Assembly: GCA_012932295.1 (NCBI GenBank)
Contig: JAAONU010000011.1
Span: forward strand, 42,348,352-42,412,351
DNA: 64,000 nt
Origin: Cyclina sinensis
Taxonomy: Eukaryota > Mollusca > Bivalvia > Venerida > Veneridae
Direction: 5' to 3'
Within the stretch, counting starts at the first letter, position 1. Each line of letters opens with the position of its first letter. A program made the position numbers and the translations under genes. Positions 12,017-25,299 of the stretch are shown here, one piece after another. The notes beneath the pieces were generated by a model. That model was not told the origin of the DNA, did no database searches, and was given only the letters and a program-made list of their open reading frames with translations.

Positions 12017-15000
12017 CTGTAACATACATGGATTAGTGAGCCACAAATAAGCTGCAAAATGTAACAGTGTTCTCTCATTGGCCAGAACAACCTACAGGTT
12101 CATTTTCAGCATTGTGGTAGCATGTGTTGCAAAACAGTTTTTTTTGTGTTTTTTTTTAATTTTACTAATGAAATCTTATCTCTTTGTAAATGTCACACAT
12201 GTCTGAAGTCTTTGATACTATTAATACTCAGAACTTCTCTAAAATTTCTTCTTTTTTTTTTCATTTTTTTTTTTTTTTTTAATCTACCAAAAGACCATTA
12301 ATATTTAAATGTCTGCTGTATATGAACAAAATGGACAATTATTTCGTATGTTCACCAATATGGCATTCATTTAGTCAACTAACATTGTTCAATCAGCACA
12401 AAATATACTGCACACCAATCTACTATCAAACAAATAAATTCAGCACAGTAATTTAAATCATAATAATAAATAGACATGGCTCTTTTAAACTGCCAGAGAG
12501 AACACTGCTTGGAAAAAGCTACTTATTTTTGTAAAAATTAATCTTTTGTTTGCCCAATTATATGCAATGACATTTACACATAATTTTGATAAGTAGACTG
12601 ACAAATCAGATTTACTTCTAATATTTAATATAAAATTTGTTAAAACTTGTAACTTTTTACCAATTATCGGCAATGCATTTAACGACTGCACAAATTTGAA
12701 ATGAGAAATTAAGGAATATGTGCTGCGAAACAACAAATCTTTTTTTAGAGCCAAAACTGCTGAAATACACAAATTCAGCCTTAGAAAAAATACTTATTAG
12801 ACATAAAAATACGTTTTATTAATGAGAAATCTTCCAGGGTTATACATTATGACATTAACTATCATCACTGTCATATAAGGGCAACCATTTGTTACAGATA
12901 AATTATTTCTCTGTCAATTAAAAGGATAACTTAATGGCAACTTTCAAGTCAACAGGGTGTATTAGCAGAGCTTTTTCTGTCAAGTTGGATTATAACACAT
13001 TGATATCACAGTTTAAACTGACAAATTTTAAAATAGAAATAATTCAGTCTGCAGTATTTAAAGAGTCTTTTGCCAAAAAAAAAAACATTTTTTTTTTCAA
13101 AAACACATGGATCCAGCTGATTTCTGAGTTGAAAAAACCTCAAATACACCCCTGAAAATAATCTGAAGAATTCAACTTATACACGATTTCAAGCTAGTCA
13201 GCCAAAGCATTTTGTTACTATAAAATATTCAGTACAAAAGCTATGTAATAACTGCGATGATACACATTAACAGTTGTAGAGTATGAATGGGTCGATGAAT
13301 TTTATTACAAACATAAACTGTCCGTTATTGCATTTCTTCATGTCTTCCTGACAGTTTACTGAAATTTAACCCCTACGACTTGTCCCTATATTTAGAAACT
13401 TCATGAAAACAATCTTTACATGGCCAAGTATTCAGTCTAATGAGTTCTTGCAAAAGTAATCTGATAGGTACATTACAGTAAGAAAAAGAAATAATATACA
13501 TCATTAATGAAATCAGATTCTTCACAGACACTAACTCAGTATAATGAATATGAAAAATGTTACCTTTATTTATATTCTATGTTTTTAGTGTATTAAAAGC
13601 CGATGCTCATTCACTAAATTGTTATTAAAAGAATTCCTCAATCATAAACATGCCCTATGAAAACTGTAAAGGAAACATAGATCTGAACAAAAAATTTAAG
13701 TATGACATCTTTCTATGTAGGGATATAAATAACTTTCTTTCATAGCATATAAAGTTATGAACACTTTTCATTTTGTAACAGCTAATGTTTGAGCAGTGTT
13801 AATACAGAGTCATCTTTAATAAAGATATAATCATTGGAAAAAACTCGGCATAATCTGAAAATGGTATAGTGAAATACCTCAAAATGAATGTATGTTTTAA
13901 TATTATACCTTTCAAGGGAATTAACTGTCATAACAAAAATTAGCCAAGGGAAGCAATCCACTGACAGAACTATATGTAGGAAAATGAACCGCATATTTTT
14001 CATATTCTTTCTTTGATCAAACTTAAAAATAAAAGGATTCTATAGCTTATAACCCTTGTGTTTTTCATCAAAATATTCTCATTGACAAAAATGCAAGATA
14101 CATTTCTGTCAAAGATGGCTCTCAAAGACCTAGTTCTGAAAACCACAGATAAAATTCCACCCAGTGACCTAAGTGAACAGTTCTACCTATTTATGGAAAT
14201 TCTATAAATAACAATACAACAGAAGGCTCTACACCAATGTTGAATATGAGGAATGCATTATATAGAGCATGTCTTACATCAGAAAGTAATTAACTACCTT
14301 TATACGAGAATTGATTTTTTTTTAATCTACATCATCATTCTTACACCTAATGACCACGGAATACCCCGTTATAGAGTAAACAGGCTGTCAGAGAAAAAAT
14401 AATAGACTGCAAAAATTTCATGATTTAAGAATGAAGATAGCAAAATTTCAGACAAAACATTTACATGACAGTTAATACTATTTCAGACAAAAAAAAAATA
14501 ACAAGGACTTGCATAGCAGAGCTATAGAAGAATTCATTAACACTTTCAAGTGAGTTTCAGCACAAAATGTCTGCGCCTTGGCAGTAGGGATGAAAGAAAC
14601 AATTGTCTGTGTCTCACCTATTTCTGCTGCCTGAATGCACATAATGATTGTATGCACAATTGTTTCTGACTAACTGCTAATTATAAACACAACGTAGACA
14701 AAATCTTTCATGTCAGCAATTTTTAGGGTACCACATGAGACCAGATTATCTGAGAGCATTTCAGACTTGATGTCGAGTGCAAAGTTAAACTTTTCTACAC
14801 TTCAGATGTAACTGCAAAATTGTGATAAAATGACACATAACGAAAATCTGTGAAAAGACTTTATAAATGCAACTTACAAAATTCTGTTAGACACAGTCAT
14901 GTAAAATGTTAATGAATTTAGACCTCTGCTAAGACTTATTCAGGTAAATTTATCTTGCAGCAAGGATGACAAATTTCTAATGAATCATCAACTTGTCATA

Positions 15001-15594
15001 ACTCCCTCAAGAAAACTGTACTTTTTTTTTTCGCTCACACCACAGAACAATGTTTAGTAATGAGAACAGATGTTTAGTTGAGAGAATGACGGATGTTCAA
15101 GAAATGGCTGCAGAACACAACAAATGTAAAACATATATCCACAATGACTAGATATGTAGTTATGCTCTCCCAGGAGAAAATCCCCTCAGAAATATAAGAG
15201 ACTGAAATCTTCCTCGAGTTCTAAAAACAGGAATTTTACACGCATAAAATCTACCATTCAGTCAAACCTGTGATACAAGACCACTTCTAGGTAACAGCCT
15301 CAGTTTATTGTTACAAACTGGTCCTTTTTCTAATACATTTTTGCTAGTCCGTTTAATTAGATGAAGGAGAATCTTTATTTGAAGAGGAATCTTTTTACAC
15401 AATCTGGCATTTAATTGGATTCTTACATACTAAACAACACTTGACATTATTGCAGAATACCTAACTAGCACACTGTTGTTCTTGTATACAGGTATGACTG
15501 TTCTTCAGACAAATTTTATTTTCTGATTCCTGAACAAATTCAACCCCTTCCTCTGTGTTTTCGAGGAAGTGGGCTTGTGGCATTATTTTATTAC
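12017..15594 (-). other. NCX intron between the variable exon and the microexon
   Basis: About 3.6 kb of AT-rich intron on the NCX minus strand. It contains several homopolymer T and A runs (near 12250-12280, 13077-13098 and 15020) and no convincing coding segment. Short open frames occur at chance density. A donor-like GTGAGA near 14617 has no matching in-phase acceptor. No repeat family was recognised. Confidence 0.6.
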
Positions 15595-15695
15595 CTGATC
15601 CTCTGCGTGTGAGGAAGGGTTCACCTAGTTCCACATAAAACTCTTCGTTCTTCTCATACTCTTCGTCGTCAAAGATTCGGACCTTGATGTATTTT
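15595..15695 (-). CDS. NCX alternative (mutually exclusive type) exon in Ca2+-binding domain 2
   Basis: This 101-nt exon is bounded by acceptor TTTCAG (15697/15696) and donor GTAATA (from 15594). It joins the large exon in frame: its first A completes GA|A, and it ends with one base of the next codon. It encodes residues 568-600, starting KYIKVRIFDDEEYEKN and containing VELGEP. That is the hallmark of the NCX segment encoded by exons A or B in vertebrates, which sets Ca2+ regulation of the loop. In NCX genes this position normally holds two exons used one at a time. I found only one copy; a second could be hidden in the 33-kb intron upstream or could be missing. The spliced residue 567 remains Glu whether read through or spliced. 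Confidence 0.95.
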
Positions 15696-16228
15696 CTGAA
15701 ATTAAAGGGTGATAAATCAGTACTGACTTGTAAAACAAGGGAAGCAATTAGTTTGTCTTATTTAAAACATGAAATATTAAGTTTAAATGAGCAAAAGAAT
15801 TATAATCTTAAATATAACTCTGAAGATATGGAAAGTGAAAATAATGAATATGTGTGGCCACATCTGTCATGACAATTATATGACATTAATTTTCACCTGA
15901 TAAAAACGAGGATTGACAGTGCAGTGCTATAATGTGTGAAATTCATTAACCAATTCATGTCAACATTATGTAAATGACAAAAGCTGGTTATTTAAGAAAC
16001 CACAAAAGTTAACTGCATGGGTACATGACAATAAAATGAATCTGAGCTATTGATATCTAAGGGACATAACTGCAAAAAATATGGATCTGGAAAAAAAATA
16101 TTTTCCTTTACATTAAAACTATCAACTGTATTTATATATCTAGGCATCTACTCTTAACCATTACCATGCTAAATATTAATTGTTTATAGGGGTGCTTATT
16201 GAAAATTTACTTTACTGAATGGCAAATA

Positions 16229-16286
16229 GTGCAGACAATGATCAGACTGCACAGAATCTGATGTGCAAGCCGATCTTGGTCTGCAC
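16229..16286. repeat. 58-bp imperfect hairpin, repeat fragment
   Basis: GTGCAGACAATGATCAGACTG (16229-16249) pairs with the stretch ending TTGGTCTGCAC (to 16286) across an 8-base loop. The arms are about 25 bp with a few mismatches. A related but decayed sequence is at 38565-38615. It is probably the conserved part of a bivalve repeat. Confidence 0.6.
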
Positions 16287-17269
16287 TGATTGCATAGGAA
16301 GTGTCCATTACCCCCAGCAGGGTAAGGGTTAAACAGAATCTAATCTAAAGGACTTGTACACTCACACAATTATCTCCATTCATTAACTGGCTTTTTAATT
16401 CAATAATAGGGTAAAAAGTATGTTCTCAGTAATTCATAAAATTATAGTACAGTACTGTTACTTTTAAGTCCAAATCAATTTGTTTTAGACGTAAATCAAT
16501 GTCAAATCCCCATAAGCAAAATTTCACAGATAGCATATAATTCAATGCACTCAATTTGAATCTCGCTCTTAAAGAAATAAACACAGATTCTGAAGAAGCA
16601 AATCTGGTGTGAAAACTTTAAGATTTTCTCCAGAGAAAATGACTTTTGTGAAAATTTCTTTTTCATATTATAATGGTGTGGGCTATTAATTGTTTTGTTA
16701 GACTGATAGTAGGTTTTACAGCACTGTTGATATATATCTTTGGTTAGATAGTTCAAGGGGAACAGAAGATCCTAGTACTACAACTCACTGTCGACCATAG
16801 TCTTTTGTACATTTAATTTTCAGTATATATTATGATACAGTTGTCCCAAAAAGACAATGACATCTGTACCATTATATGACTTAAATTCAGTTAACAAATT
16901 GTGTATATGTTAAAAGGAAGGCAGTCAACCAAGCATGAAATGAAGATTAACAGCTTGTCCAAACTCCCTCAGATAAAACAAATGAGTTTAGCTTAAATCC
17001 TAGACCTTGAATATTGTAGATGACGTAACAGGTGTCACAAATATATTAATTACATTATGTAAATTTTTTTTGCTTTTACCACTTGTACATATCAGACATA
17101 ACACTTTTACATCCGGAAATATCAAAGCATTTTTTTTCAAAGGTATCATAACATTATCTCACAAATACGAGGAACAATACTAAGACTACCTTAAACTTAT
17201 ATAATCATTAAATAAATCTCTTAAACACTTTCAGAATAATCATATACCAATAATACATAGTGTCAACTA

Positions 17270-17409
17270 CAAGACTGTGAAAAGGCAGGATGCTCTGCTG
17301 AAACAGTCCTTCACAAAGTTATGGGTTGCAAGTTCGATCCCGCTCCTCCACTAACATTACTACTGGTAATTGTCTTTCAGATGAGATATTAAATCGAGGT
17401 TCCATGTAT
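17270..17409 (+). repeat. tRNA-derived SINE-like fragment interrupted by the foldback
   Basis: GGTTGCAAGTTCGATCCCGC (17324-17343) is a good tRNA B-box. The following CTCCTCCAC...CTTTCAGATGAGATATTAAA...CGAGGTTCC continues, after the foldback, as ACAGGTGCCCGATGACGTAG. No good A-box was found. It is judged a SINE remnant and not a functional tRNA gene. Confidence 0.5.
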
Positions 17410-17785
17410 CATGTATGCTCTCCCGCGGACCATTTTTTTGTCAACAATCCGTCGCTTGAAAGGTAAAATGCTCTTTTTCAATAAGAAATGTGTAGAGTTG
17501 TAAAAAATCATGTTGTGCACTGAAGATTGGCTGATGTACTTGGTATTTTTTAGGCCTGAAAACGGGTGAAAGTTTTTTCCAGCATACATTCAGAAAAAAA
17601 CTTTCACCCGTTTTCAGGCCTAAACTAGAATTTTACGCTACAAAAATTCTTTACGTAAATATAAAGCACACCAGCCAATCTTCAGTGCACAACATGATTT
17701 TTTGTTACTCTACAATTTCTTATTGAAAAAGACCATTTTACCTTTCAAGCGACGGGTTGTTGATACACGAGAGAGCATAAAACAG
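17410..17785. mobile_element. Long foldback (inverted-repeat) element
   Basis: The left arm (about 17410-17580) and right arm (about 17593-17780) are reverse complements over most of their length. Matching blocks include the outer TATGCTCTC, CGTCGCTTGAAAGGTAAAAT, TTTTTCAATAAGAAAT, the block around ATCATGTTGTGCACTGAAGA, and the inner AGGCCTGAAAACGGGTGAAA. Only about 13 bp separate the innermost arms, and the right arm has some 30 extra bases. No protein is encoded. It lies inside a larger repeat whose parts flank it (17280-17409 and 17786-17830), so it looks like a nested insertion. Confidence 0.85.
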
Positions 17786-18573
17786 GTGCCCGATGACGTA
17801 GTATCCTACCATTGTTATAATAATCAAAATAATGTTTTCAATCTGGTATCACAGATCCAATTTTGACTGCTATAATGTACAATAAGTTACGAAGACACAG
17901 ACACATTAAAAAAAAACATTGAAAGCAGACTGAAATAATCATGAAAGTAAATACATATTTCTACTTGATGTTGCCTTAATATTTACATGGTTCTGGCTAA
18001 ACTAAATATTCCATGAACACAAATTGTTTACATAAAAGGAAAGCTGTTAAGAGTCTTTGCAGTAGTATTCCAATATTTGATAGCCATGGCAACTATTGAC
18101 CATTCCTATACATCATAATAATCATAATACTAAGTTAATCTACACCAGATTATGGATGGGTTTTTGTAATAAGGTCAACTAGCCATTATTTATTGCTTAA
18201 TCTAAGTTCCTCTTACAGACACATATAATTAATTGGCACCAGAAACTCGTATAATAACATTCCGGATTCTGAAATCAAATTTAGTTCTTCTATTTGCTTA
18301 ATACAACTTGACCCTGTTTGCCAGAGAAGATGTAAAGAATATTTCAATAGGTAAAGAGTAATTTTCTACTTCTTCCTTTGAAGGCATTTGAAAAATAGAT
18401 ATAGAATAGATTCCTTGTCTGACTGAAACACACTTCCTTACTTTAAAACCTGTGTGTGACCAGTTATCTGACTGATAGTAGGGTCCATCCCTGTTGATTA
18501 GCAGTATATGATGGGTTTTGATGTGGTGTTCATTCTAATCAGTATCTCTGAGACTTTTTGTTTCTTTGTATTC

Positions 18574-18705
<132 letters not shown>

Positions 18706-18799
18706 AAAGGGTACACATACTCACGGTTAACAGTTATGTATCAGTCTCTCACATGCAAAATCTTAGCCACTGTGAACTTCTGTTCCTTTTGATAAGAAC

Positions 18800-20250
18800 A
18801 GATTGCAAGAACTGTTCTATCTCAGGTTCTTGAACAGTCTTCTAGGTGTTCTTTAAGACCATTCAAGAAGACAATCTTCAACTGTACAAGAACAGCATTT
18901 AAATAACAGTTCTTGGATTGTTTAACTGCTAAAAAAAACTTTTTAAACTGTTCTTGACACATTCTTGAACCATTTTAAAACTGTTCAAAGGGGAAAATGA
19001 GCTGAAATATTTCTTAAAATATTCTTGAACAAGTTCAAAAACCTTTATGAGGAAAGTTCAAGAACTATCAGTGCACTTTAAAAATTCTGATTTAGTTCTT
19101 GAAAGGAGCAGAACAAATATAAAGGTTTAAAAAATGTTACATATTTTGCTCTTAATGTGGTTTCAAGAAGTTTCAGAACACTTTCAAAACACTTACATTT
19201 TTAATTTACTTGTTAACTTGACAATTTACATTGAAAAGAAAACAGATTAATCACTCAATGCCCTTTATTTTGACAGTATTACTTCCCCTTAAAATAGGTT
19301 GCTTCCCCTTCAAACAGGACACACCATTTGTACAACCATGCTTGTCTGAACTTATAGAAAAAGTGACATTTGAAGCTGCCAGGGTTTATCACTGATTAAG
19401 TAAACTTCTTCAAAACATAATCAATTTCATTGTGTTAATGTCATAAGAATCAGTACTGAGATATACATGGGATATATAATTTATAGGACACATGGTGCTG
19501 AACAGTCAGTCCCGTAAAAGATCTCTCCAAAGCCAGAAACTTAAATCTAATTATGAATTTGAAACTGTGTGTGGCGTTTTTTTTTGATAACTTTATTTTA
19601 GACACTGATATTTCACATCATGAAAAATTGTGTATTGTTTAAGTTTCTGGTAAATATGGTAATAGTCATAAACTGACAAAATGGGTTATTTTAAAAGTAA
19701 AGCAATGGACATGAATAATTCAGATTTGAAAACAACCATTCATTACCTATAGCATTCTTCACATACTGCCATTCTTGAACTTTACTTTAACTTTTCAAGG
19801 ACATTACAATTCTTAAAAATTTTCTAATATCATTAGAGTTCTAGAATTGTTCAAGATTGACAGACTACCAACCTAACCCAGAATGTTTTTCAAAAGTTCA
19901 AGAATATTTTAAGCATTCTTTAAGAAGTGTAAATTGTGATATTGTTCTGGAAATTTTCTTGAACTGTTCAAATGCAATTAGTTCTGAACTTTTTATGAAC
20001 TGTTCTTCTACAAATGTCCAAGTGTGCTCCTAAACAGTTCAAAAACTGAAGTTCTTGAACTTTTCATGAACTTGCTATTAGAACCTGTCTAGCACTAGCT
20101 GTTCTTGAAATTTGTCTAATTTAACATTTGATATCTTAAAACATTCTTATAATGTATCTGAACTCAAACAAAAGAACATTTTCAGAACTGTTCCATTACT
20201 AAGTTCTTGAAAAGACTTAAAACATTTCTTGACCTGTTCTTAATTGGAAA
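18800..20250. repeat. Region dense in TTCTTGAA / TTCAAGAA motifs
   Basis: The palindromic core GTTCTTGAAC and close variants recur dozens of times in two clusters (about 18810-19170 and 19770-20245) separated by 600 bp of ordinary sequence. CTTAAAATATTCTTGAAC near 19013-19030 appears in reverse near 19902-19919, so the two clusters may be arms of an old inverted repeat. No regular tandem period is visible. Confidence 0.7.
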
Positions 20251-21489
20251 TTTCAATTGGAAGCTTCCTATGTTTCAAGAGAAAATGCCAACATGTGATG
20301 GTCAACAGAATTACCTTATCAGACATGATGTCAGCATTTAGGAGCAAAAAGAGGGTGAAATGAACAATCTTATTTACCAGGGGGGAAAAAACCAGAGCAA
20401 TGAGTTCAAACAGCCTCAATAACCAGACACACTCCAGTTCTGAAATTACCATCATCTTAATTGTCTTAGGGGAAATTAAAGTCAACAATATTCTGTAACA
20501 GACCTGTTGTAATGCACTAACACTACAAACAGACAATAAATTCCCTATGTAAAACATAAATCACCATACATAAAACTGGAATGAATGGAATAAAATAATG
20601 ATTAACAATGTACTTAGCTTTCAATTACATTAAAACGAACCAATTTCTATAAAAGTAATAAAAACCTGAAAAACTGGTTTGAACGTGTGACATGCAATTC
20701 AATATGGACTAGTTTACAATATGCCAAAGCAAGGCAGCCATTAGATTGAGATTTCTACCCAAACAAGTACAATGCAATTTTCAGTTGCTAAGTTTATAAG
20801 ATAGAATAAAACCTCCCAGTTAAACTATTTCTAAAAATCCCTTTACTTCCCTGCAGGCAATTATGCTATACCACTGAAAGGAAAATGACAAACTGACTGA
20901 GTCACGTTATGTTCACCTTCAGGAAAGGACCAATACAGCTGTTTCCTTGCAAAGACTGTTTCTAGTATTTCTGAACTAATAGAGATAATTCTACATGATT
21001 TAACAATTTTCACACAAGAGATGTTTTGGTGGTGTTAAGTACTCAAGTGCAGCACTGCCATCCTTAAATCCAATGGAGGGCAGCTGTTAATCCATATATT
21101 TCACCTGGTAATCCTCATCTATGTAAGTTGCAGCTCTATCAATGCTGGCAGCTGTAAGCTGTGGTCATTATCACCTCAGTACTACACCTGTTTTTGTTTA
21201 TGACAAAGCACTTATTCATGATCTGACCACCTTCTTCACAGACAAGAACCTGTCAATAACACAAAGTATTCAAGCATTGGCCTATTCTGAAGAACAAAAT
21301 AGTTTTTCATAGTAATAAGAGACTGAAGGCCATTTAGCAGAATTATTTCAACCCAAAAAACCTATTCTAATCATTCACATGTCCAGAAGACAAAAGAGCA
21401 ATCACAGACTTTTCCAGCTCATCCAAGTAGAACTGTCCTTACTGAATGATCAGACATAATCTGTATGATATGACGATAATTCTGAAAGT

Positions 21490-22050
21490 TCACAAACCAA
21501 AGGCAATAACCAAGTGCTAAAAAAAACAATGACCCAGTTTTTAATTCTTCTGAATTCTGTTTTCAAGACAAACGTTCCGAATAAGTTTCATGAAGACTGG
21601 CTCAAAAATGTGACTTCTATAAACTTCACAACTGATACCCATTAGACAAACATTCTCGGCAAGTTTCATGGAGGTAGCACAATAAATGAGATCCTGGGGA
21701 AGTTTACAAGGATTCTACTGATTTAAAATGGTGACCTACTTTGTGACCAATGTTGTCCAGTTTCAAAATCGTTGAAGACTGATTCAAAGCAAGTTTCATG
21801 AAGATGAAATGGGTTTAAATTGTGACTAACAGAATCCACTGATCTGAGTTGGAAACCTAGTTTTTGAGACCATAACCAAGTTTCAAACTTGTTAGAAAGA
21901 TAATCTGGGCAAACATTTTGATTAAAATTGATTAAAATGTTTATTAGTGATCACAACCAAAAATGCTGATGATGCATGACAGAAAACAGGTGACAATGGA
22001 CAGAGGCCAATCATAAAAGCTCACCCTGAGCACCCTGTTCTCAGGTGAGC
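21490..22050. mobile_element. Non-autonomous element ending in the GCTCACC hairpin
   Basis: About 560 bp containing three or more diverged copies of AAGTTTCATGAAGA-like sequence and 'CCTAGTTTTTGA' runs ends in a 32-nt hairpin at 22019-22050 (GCTCACCCTGAGCA then a short loop, then TCTCAGGTGAGC). The same hairpin ends the array at 39.8-41.6 kb. The left boundary is uncertain. Confidence 0.6.
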
Positions 22051-24879
22051 CAAGAAAAAAGGGTTTTCAATAACAGAAAAGCATACAATTTAGCAAGAAA
22101 TCTCTTGCAAATGTTAGTGAAGCTGTATCCTTGAAACCAGTGAAATATCTGAACATCTTGTAGGCCTTCAGAGAAAGCTGCAAACAACTGAGTCTCTTGA
22201 GCATCACCTATAGTTATGAGTTCTGATTGTTTTGCATTCCTATGCTTTTTGAATCCTTGGCACTGCCTCAAAAACCATAGCCTTATTCTTTTAACTAGGA
22301 TCTATATGTAGTTATCTGATGACAGCTTAGGTGAAACTGTTTATATTTGATATGAAAAATTTCTTCCAGTTTCACCCCACATCTTCCAGGTAGACTATGG
22401 CAAAATCATTCAAGAAAAACATTCTTAGATTCTTACTAAGTATTCAAGTACAATTTACTGCTGCCTGGATATCTGTTCATCAGAATGCTTAAGTCTGATA
22501 AACCATTTGTTATTATGTCTCTTGAGCTCTACTAGGATGGAAACAATTAATGATACAACACAGAACAGTTATTACCTCTTGGTTGCTCAATTGCACATTT
22601 TACTTCCACCTAACAATTTTTCCTGAAATCTGCCATGTTTCATCTGTGAACACATTTGTTGCAGTTGATAACTCATTTAACCTTACAGACACCTTGCCAA
22701 TTGCTTGTAGTATTGTTATGTCTGCAAAAAACCCTCAGTGCAATATCTATCTGCTCAACCCCTTCAAAACGTCTACAGGTAAGAAAACTTCAGTATGCTA
22801 TGGTGTCATTACCCGACTAACCAGAGGCAAAAATGTTCCTTCCAAGGTGGCAACCAAAAGGTTCAATATCAAACCCTTATTTTGTTGTTTTATGAAAAGA
22901 TTCAATGGAAATCCATTCACATTTAAAGTACACAAATAGGTGATCTTATGCATTATGGCCATTGGGGAAAAAGCTGTGGCTTCCCATTCAAAGACACACT
23001 GTTTCTGCTAGGGAATTTTCACACATTTGATAAAATTATAACCATAAAGTTTTCTCTTTTATTTTATTGATTGTGTCATCATATTTATGCAATCTTAGAT
23101 GCCTTTCAAGCCTGGTATTCTTATTCTATGTAATTCTGTAAACACTTCTGCAATAATATGAGATTTTGAAATTATCTCCTTTTTCCGGAGTTTACAGAAT
23201 GCAGTGAGCTCATCAACAGACTCCCAAACAGTTTCGTTATAAGGTTGCAAACATGGGCAGTTTGTATGGGGTCATAACAAAGTTTATGATGTAAATTTCA
23301 TGTATATTAAGTTTCAAAGATTTGCTAGACACACATTGTGTACAGCAGCCGCAGCATAACTTCTCAAGGAAGGTAATTCATTCCACTGTTGATCCTGTCA
23401 ATTCTGAAGTTTATTACTGTCAGTTACATGGAATCTGTGTATACAAGCCAAGATATATTGGCTGCCTAGACATTTCTTGGCCTTAATAATCATAAGCATC
23501 AACCCGGATTTGACCCGGCCTCAGATTACCTGCCTAAGAGAATCTTACAAATTTTTCTACAATAGTAAGGGTTAGAAATGACACTTCTGATGAAATCTTT
23601 AATGACAGAAGTGTTTTGAAACACCCTGCATTGTTATAATTTATCCTTCATCCATTCTTCTCTAACATAAAAGCAACTCCCTACAACAACAACAAAAAAA
23701 AAGCAAAAAAAAGTTTGAAGCTCAAAGTGTCCACTGGGAAAATTTGTCAACGGAACAGAAAGATGTACTAATAATCAGGAAAATCAATTAAGTTCTGCAT
23801 TTGGTGTGTCTGCAATACTGACATGGAAAGAAATCATTTCTACTAAAGGTTTTATCATCATGAAGGAAGTCAGTAGGGAAAATACATCTTAGATTCCTGG
23901 AGAAAAAAAATATCAACAAAAGAATTCCCTCTGGACTGCCATAAACACTGGTGCAGTGAAAATTACCATTGGCTATGGGAAAGAGACTCTCAGGGGCCCA
24001 CTAACTTAGAGTTAACAGATTCAACAGCCATCTAGACTTTCATTCATAAAAATGTCCTACAGATAGACTTGAATGAATCATGAAACTCAACATAAGCACA
24101 TTAATGTAAGGAAGTATATAATTATGTTGCTGAATAAATTATTAGACACACACCTGACATCTTTCACTGTAATCTAAACAAATATGCACCAGACAATAAT
24201 TGTGTCACAGACTAACACTATTATAACTGAACTTTTCATGTATTTTTGAAATTCAAGCATCAACTGCACGCCCACATTCTTATATAGTTTATTCTTTATC
24301 AACCAAGGTGGATAATGCCTTTTACCTATCTCCAACAGTAAACTTTTGCTGTATAAATATGTAGTCAAAGTTAATAAATTCACAGTATTATAAAACTTAC
24401 AACTTCAAAGATCATGTAATGTAAATGCATTTATACAGAAATAAATGAAAAGCACCCAATACATTAATCTAATAACATTCCATATCCTTGGGAGATCATT
24501 TAATATTTGCTAATTTTATTTGCATGTGTGAATGCAATCAAAATATTAATCCTTGAATATATCATATTTACCTTTTATTGAATAGATTGAGTGTAAGAGC
24601 GGGGGAGTGATTACTATCTCAGCAAACATGTTAAACAACTTCTTAAAAGTGAACTTCAAGGTCAGTTGAAATAGGATACGCAGGTAAATACAAAAGTTTT
24701 CTATCTTCATTGAACTATCTCTTACATTGTAAAATACACTACATACTTATAAAAAGGACTTTTGAAGTTATTCTTCTGCATACCTTGGACATGAAAACCC
24801 AGACGCCAACAAATACTTTTACAAAGTTTTCATATCCCAAGGTGAAATAGTTTTCCTATGCAAACAACAAAAGATCAAA
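22051..24879. other. Non-coding stretch inside the NCX intron
   Basis: The 129-codon frame at 22550-22939 on the plus strand has no recognisable domain, and a frame of this length is expected about once by chance in 64 kb at this base composition. No repeat was recognised. Confidence 0.5.
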
Positions 24880-25290
24880 CATACCCATTTACATCCTGAA
24901 ATATATACCTATTTTTAATGAATCAAGGGCCATTAATTCTGTGATTCCTTGGCAAAGGGGAACGCGAAACCCGGGTGCACAATTATTAAAGTCCTGTTCA
25001 AGTTTTATAACCCAAACTCATAGCTTTTTCTTAGTTTGCGACACAAGCTATAATATATAGATCTATTTTCTTTCAATCATGGGACATAACTCTGTATTCC
25101 TCAGTAAAGGGGAATGCCAATTAACCCTGGGTGTTGAACTTTGCATGACGATCTATACTAAGAACTGTTTAAGTTCCATAATCCAAAGTCATTCGTTCAA
25201 CACAAGCTCAAATATACATATTTTCAATCATTTAAGGGCCATAACCATGTTATTCCGGCACAGGCGACATGCAACCCACAGTTAAAAACC
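24880..25290. repeat. Two diverged tandem copies of about 180-330 bp
   Basis: Paired motifs recur in order: AAGGGCCATTA / AAGGGCCATAA, TCCTTGGCAAAGGGGAA / TCCTCAGTAAAGGGGAA, ACAAGCTATAATATA / ACAAGCTCAAATATA. The family is not recognised and no coding is seen. Confidence 0.55.
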
Positions 25291-25299
25291 CTCATCTAC

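Noticed and set aside
13960..14010. Minus-strand KKEYEKY resembling the NCX variable exon
   Set aside because: A stop lies just upstream in frame, with no acceptor and no GEP-type continuation.
21085..21175. Possible minus-strand exon reading AATYIDEDYQ before a GTGAAA site
   Set aside because: The acceptor is weak, the phase does not fit NCX and no family is recognised.
22550..22939. 129-codon plus-strand frame
   Set aside because: There is no recognisable domain, no splice or promoter context, and about one such frame is expected by chance in this window.
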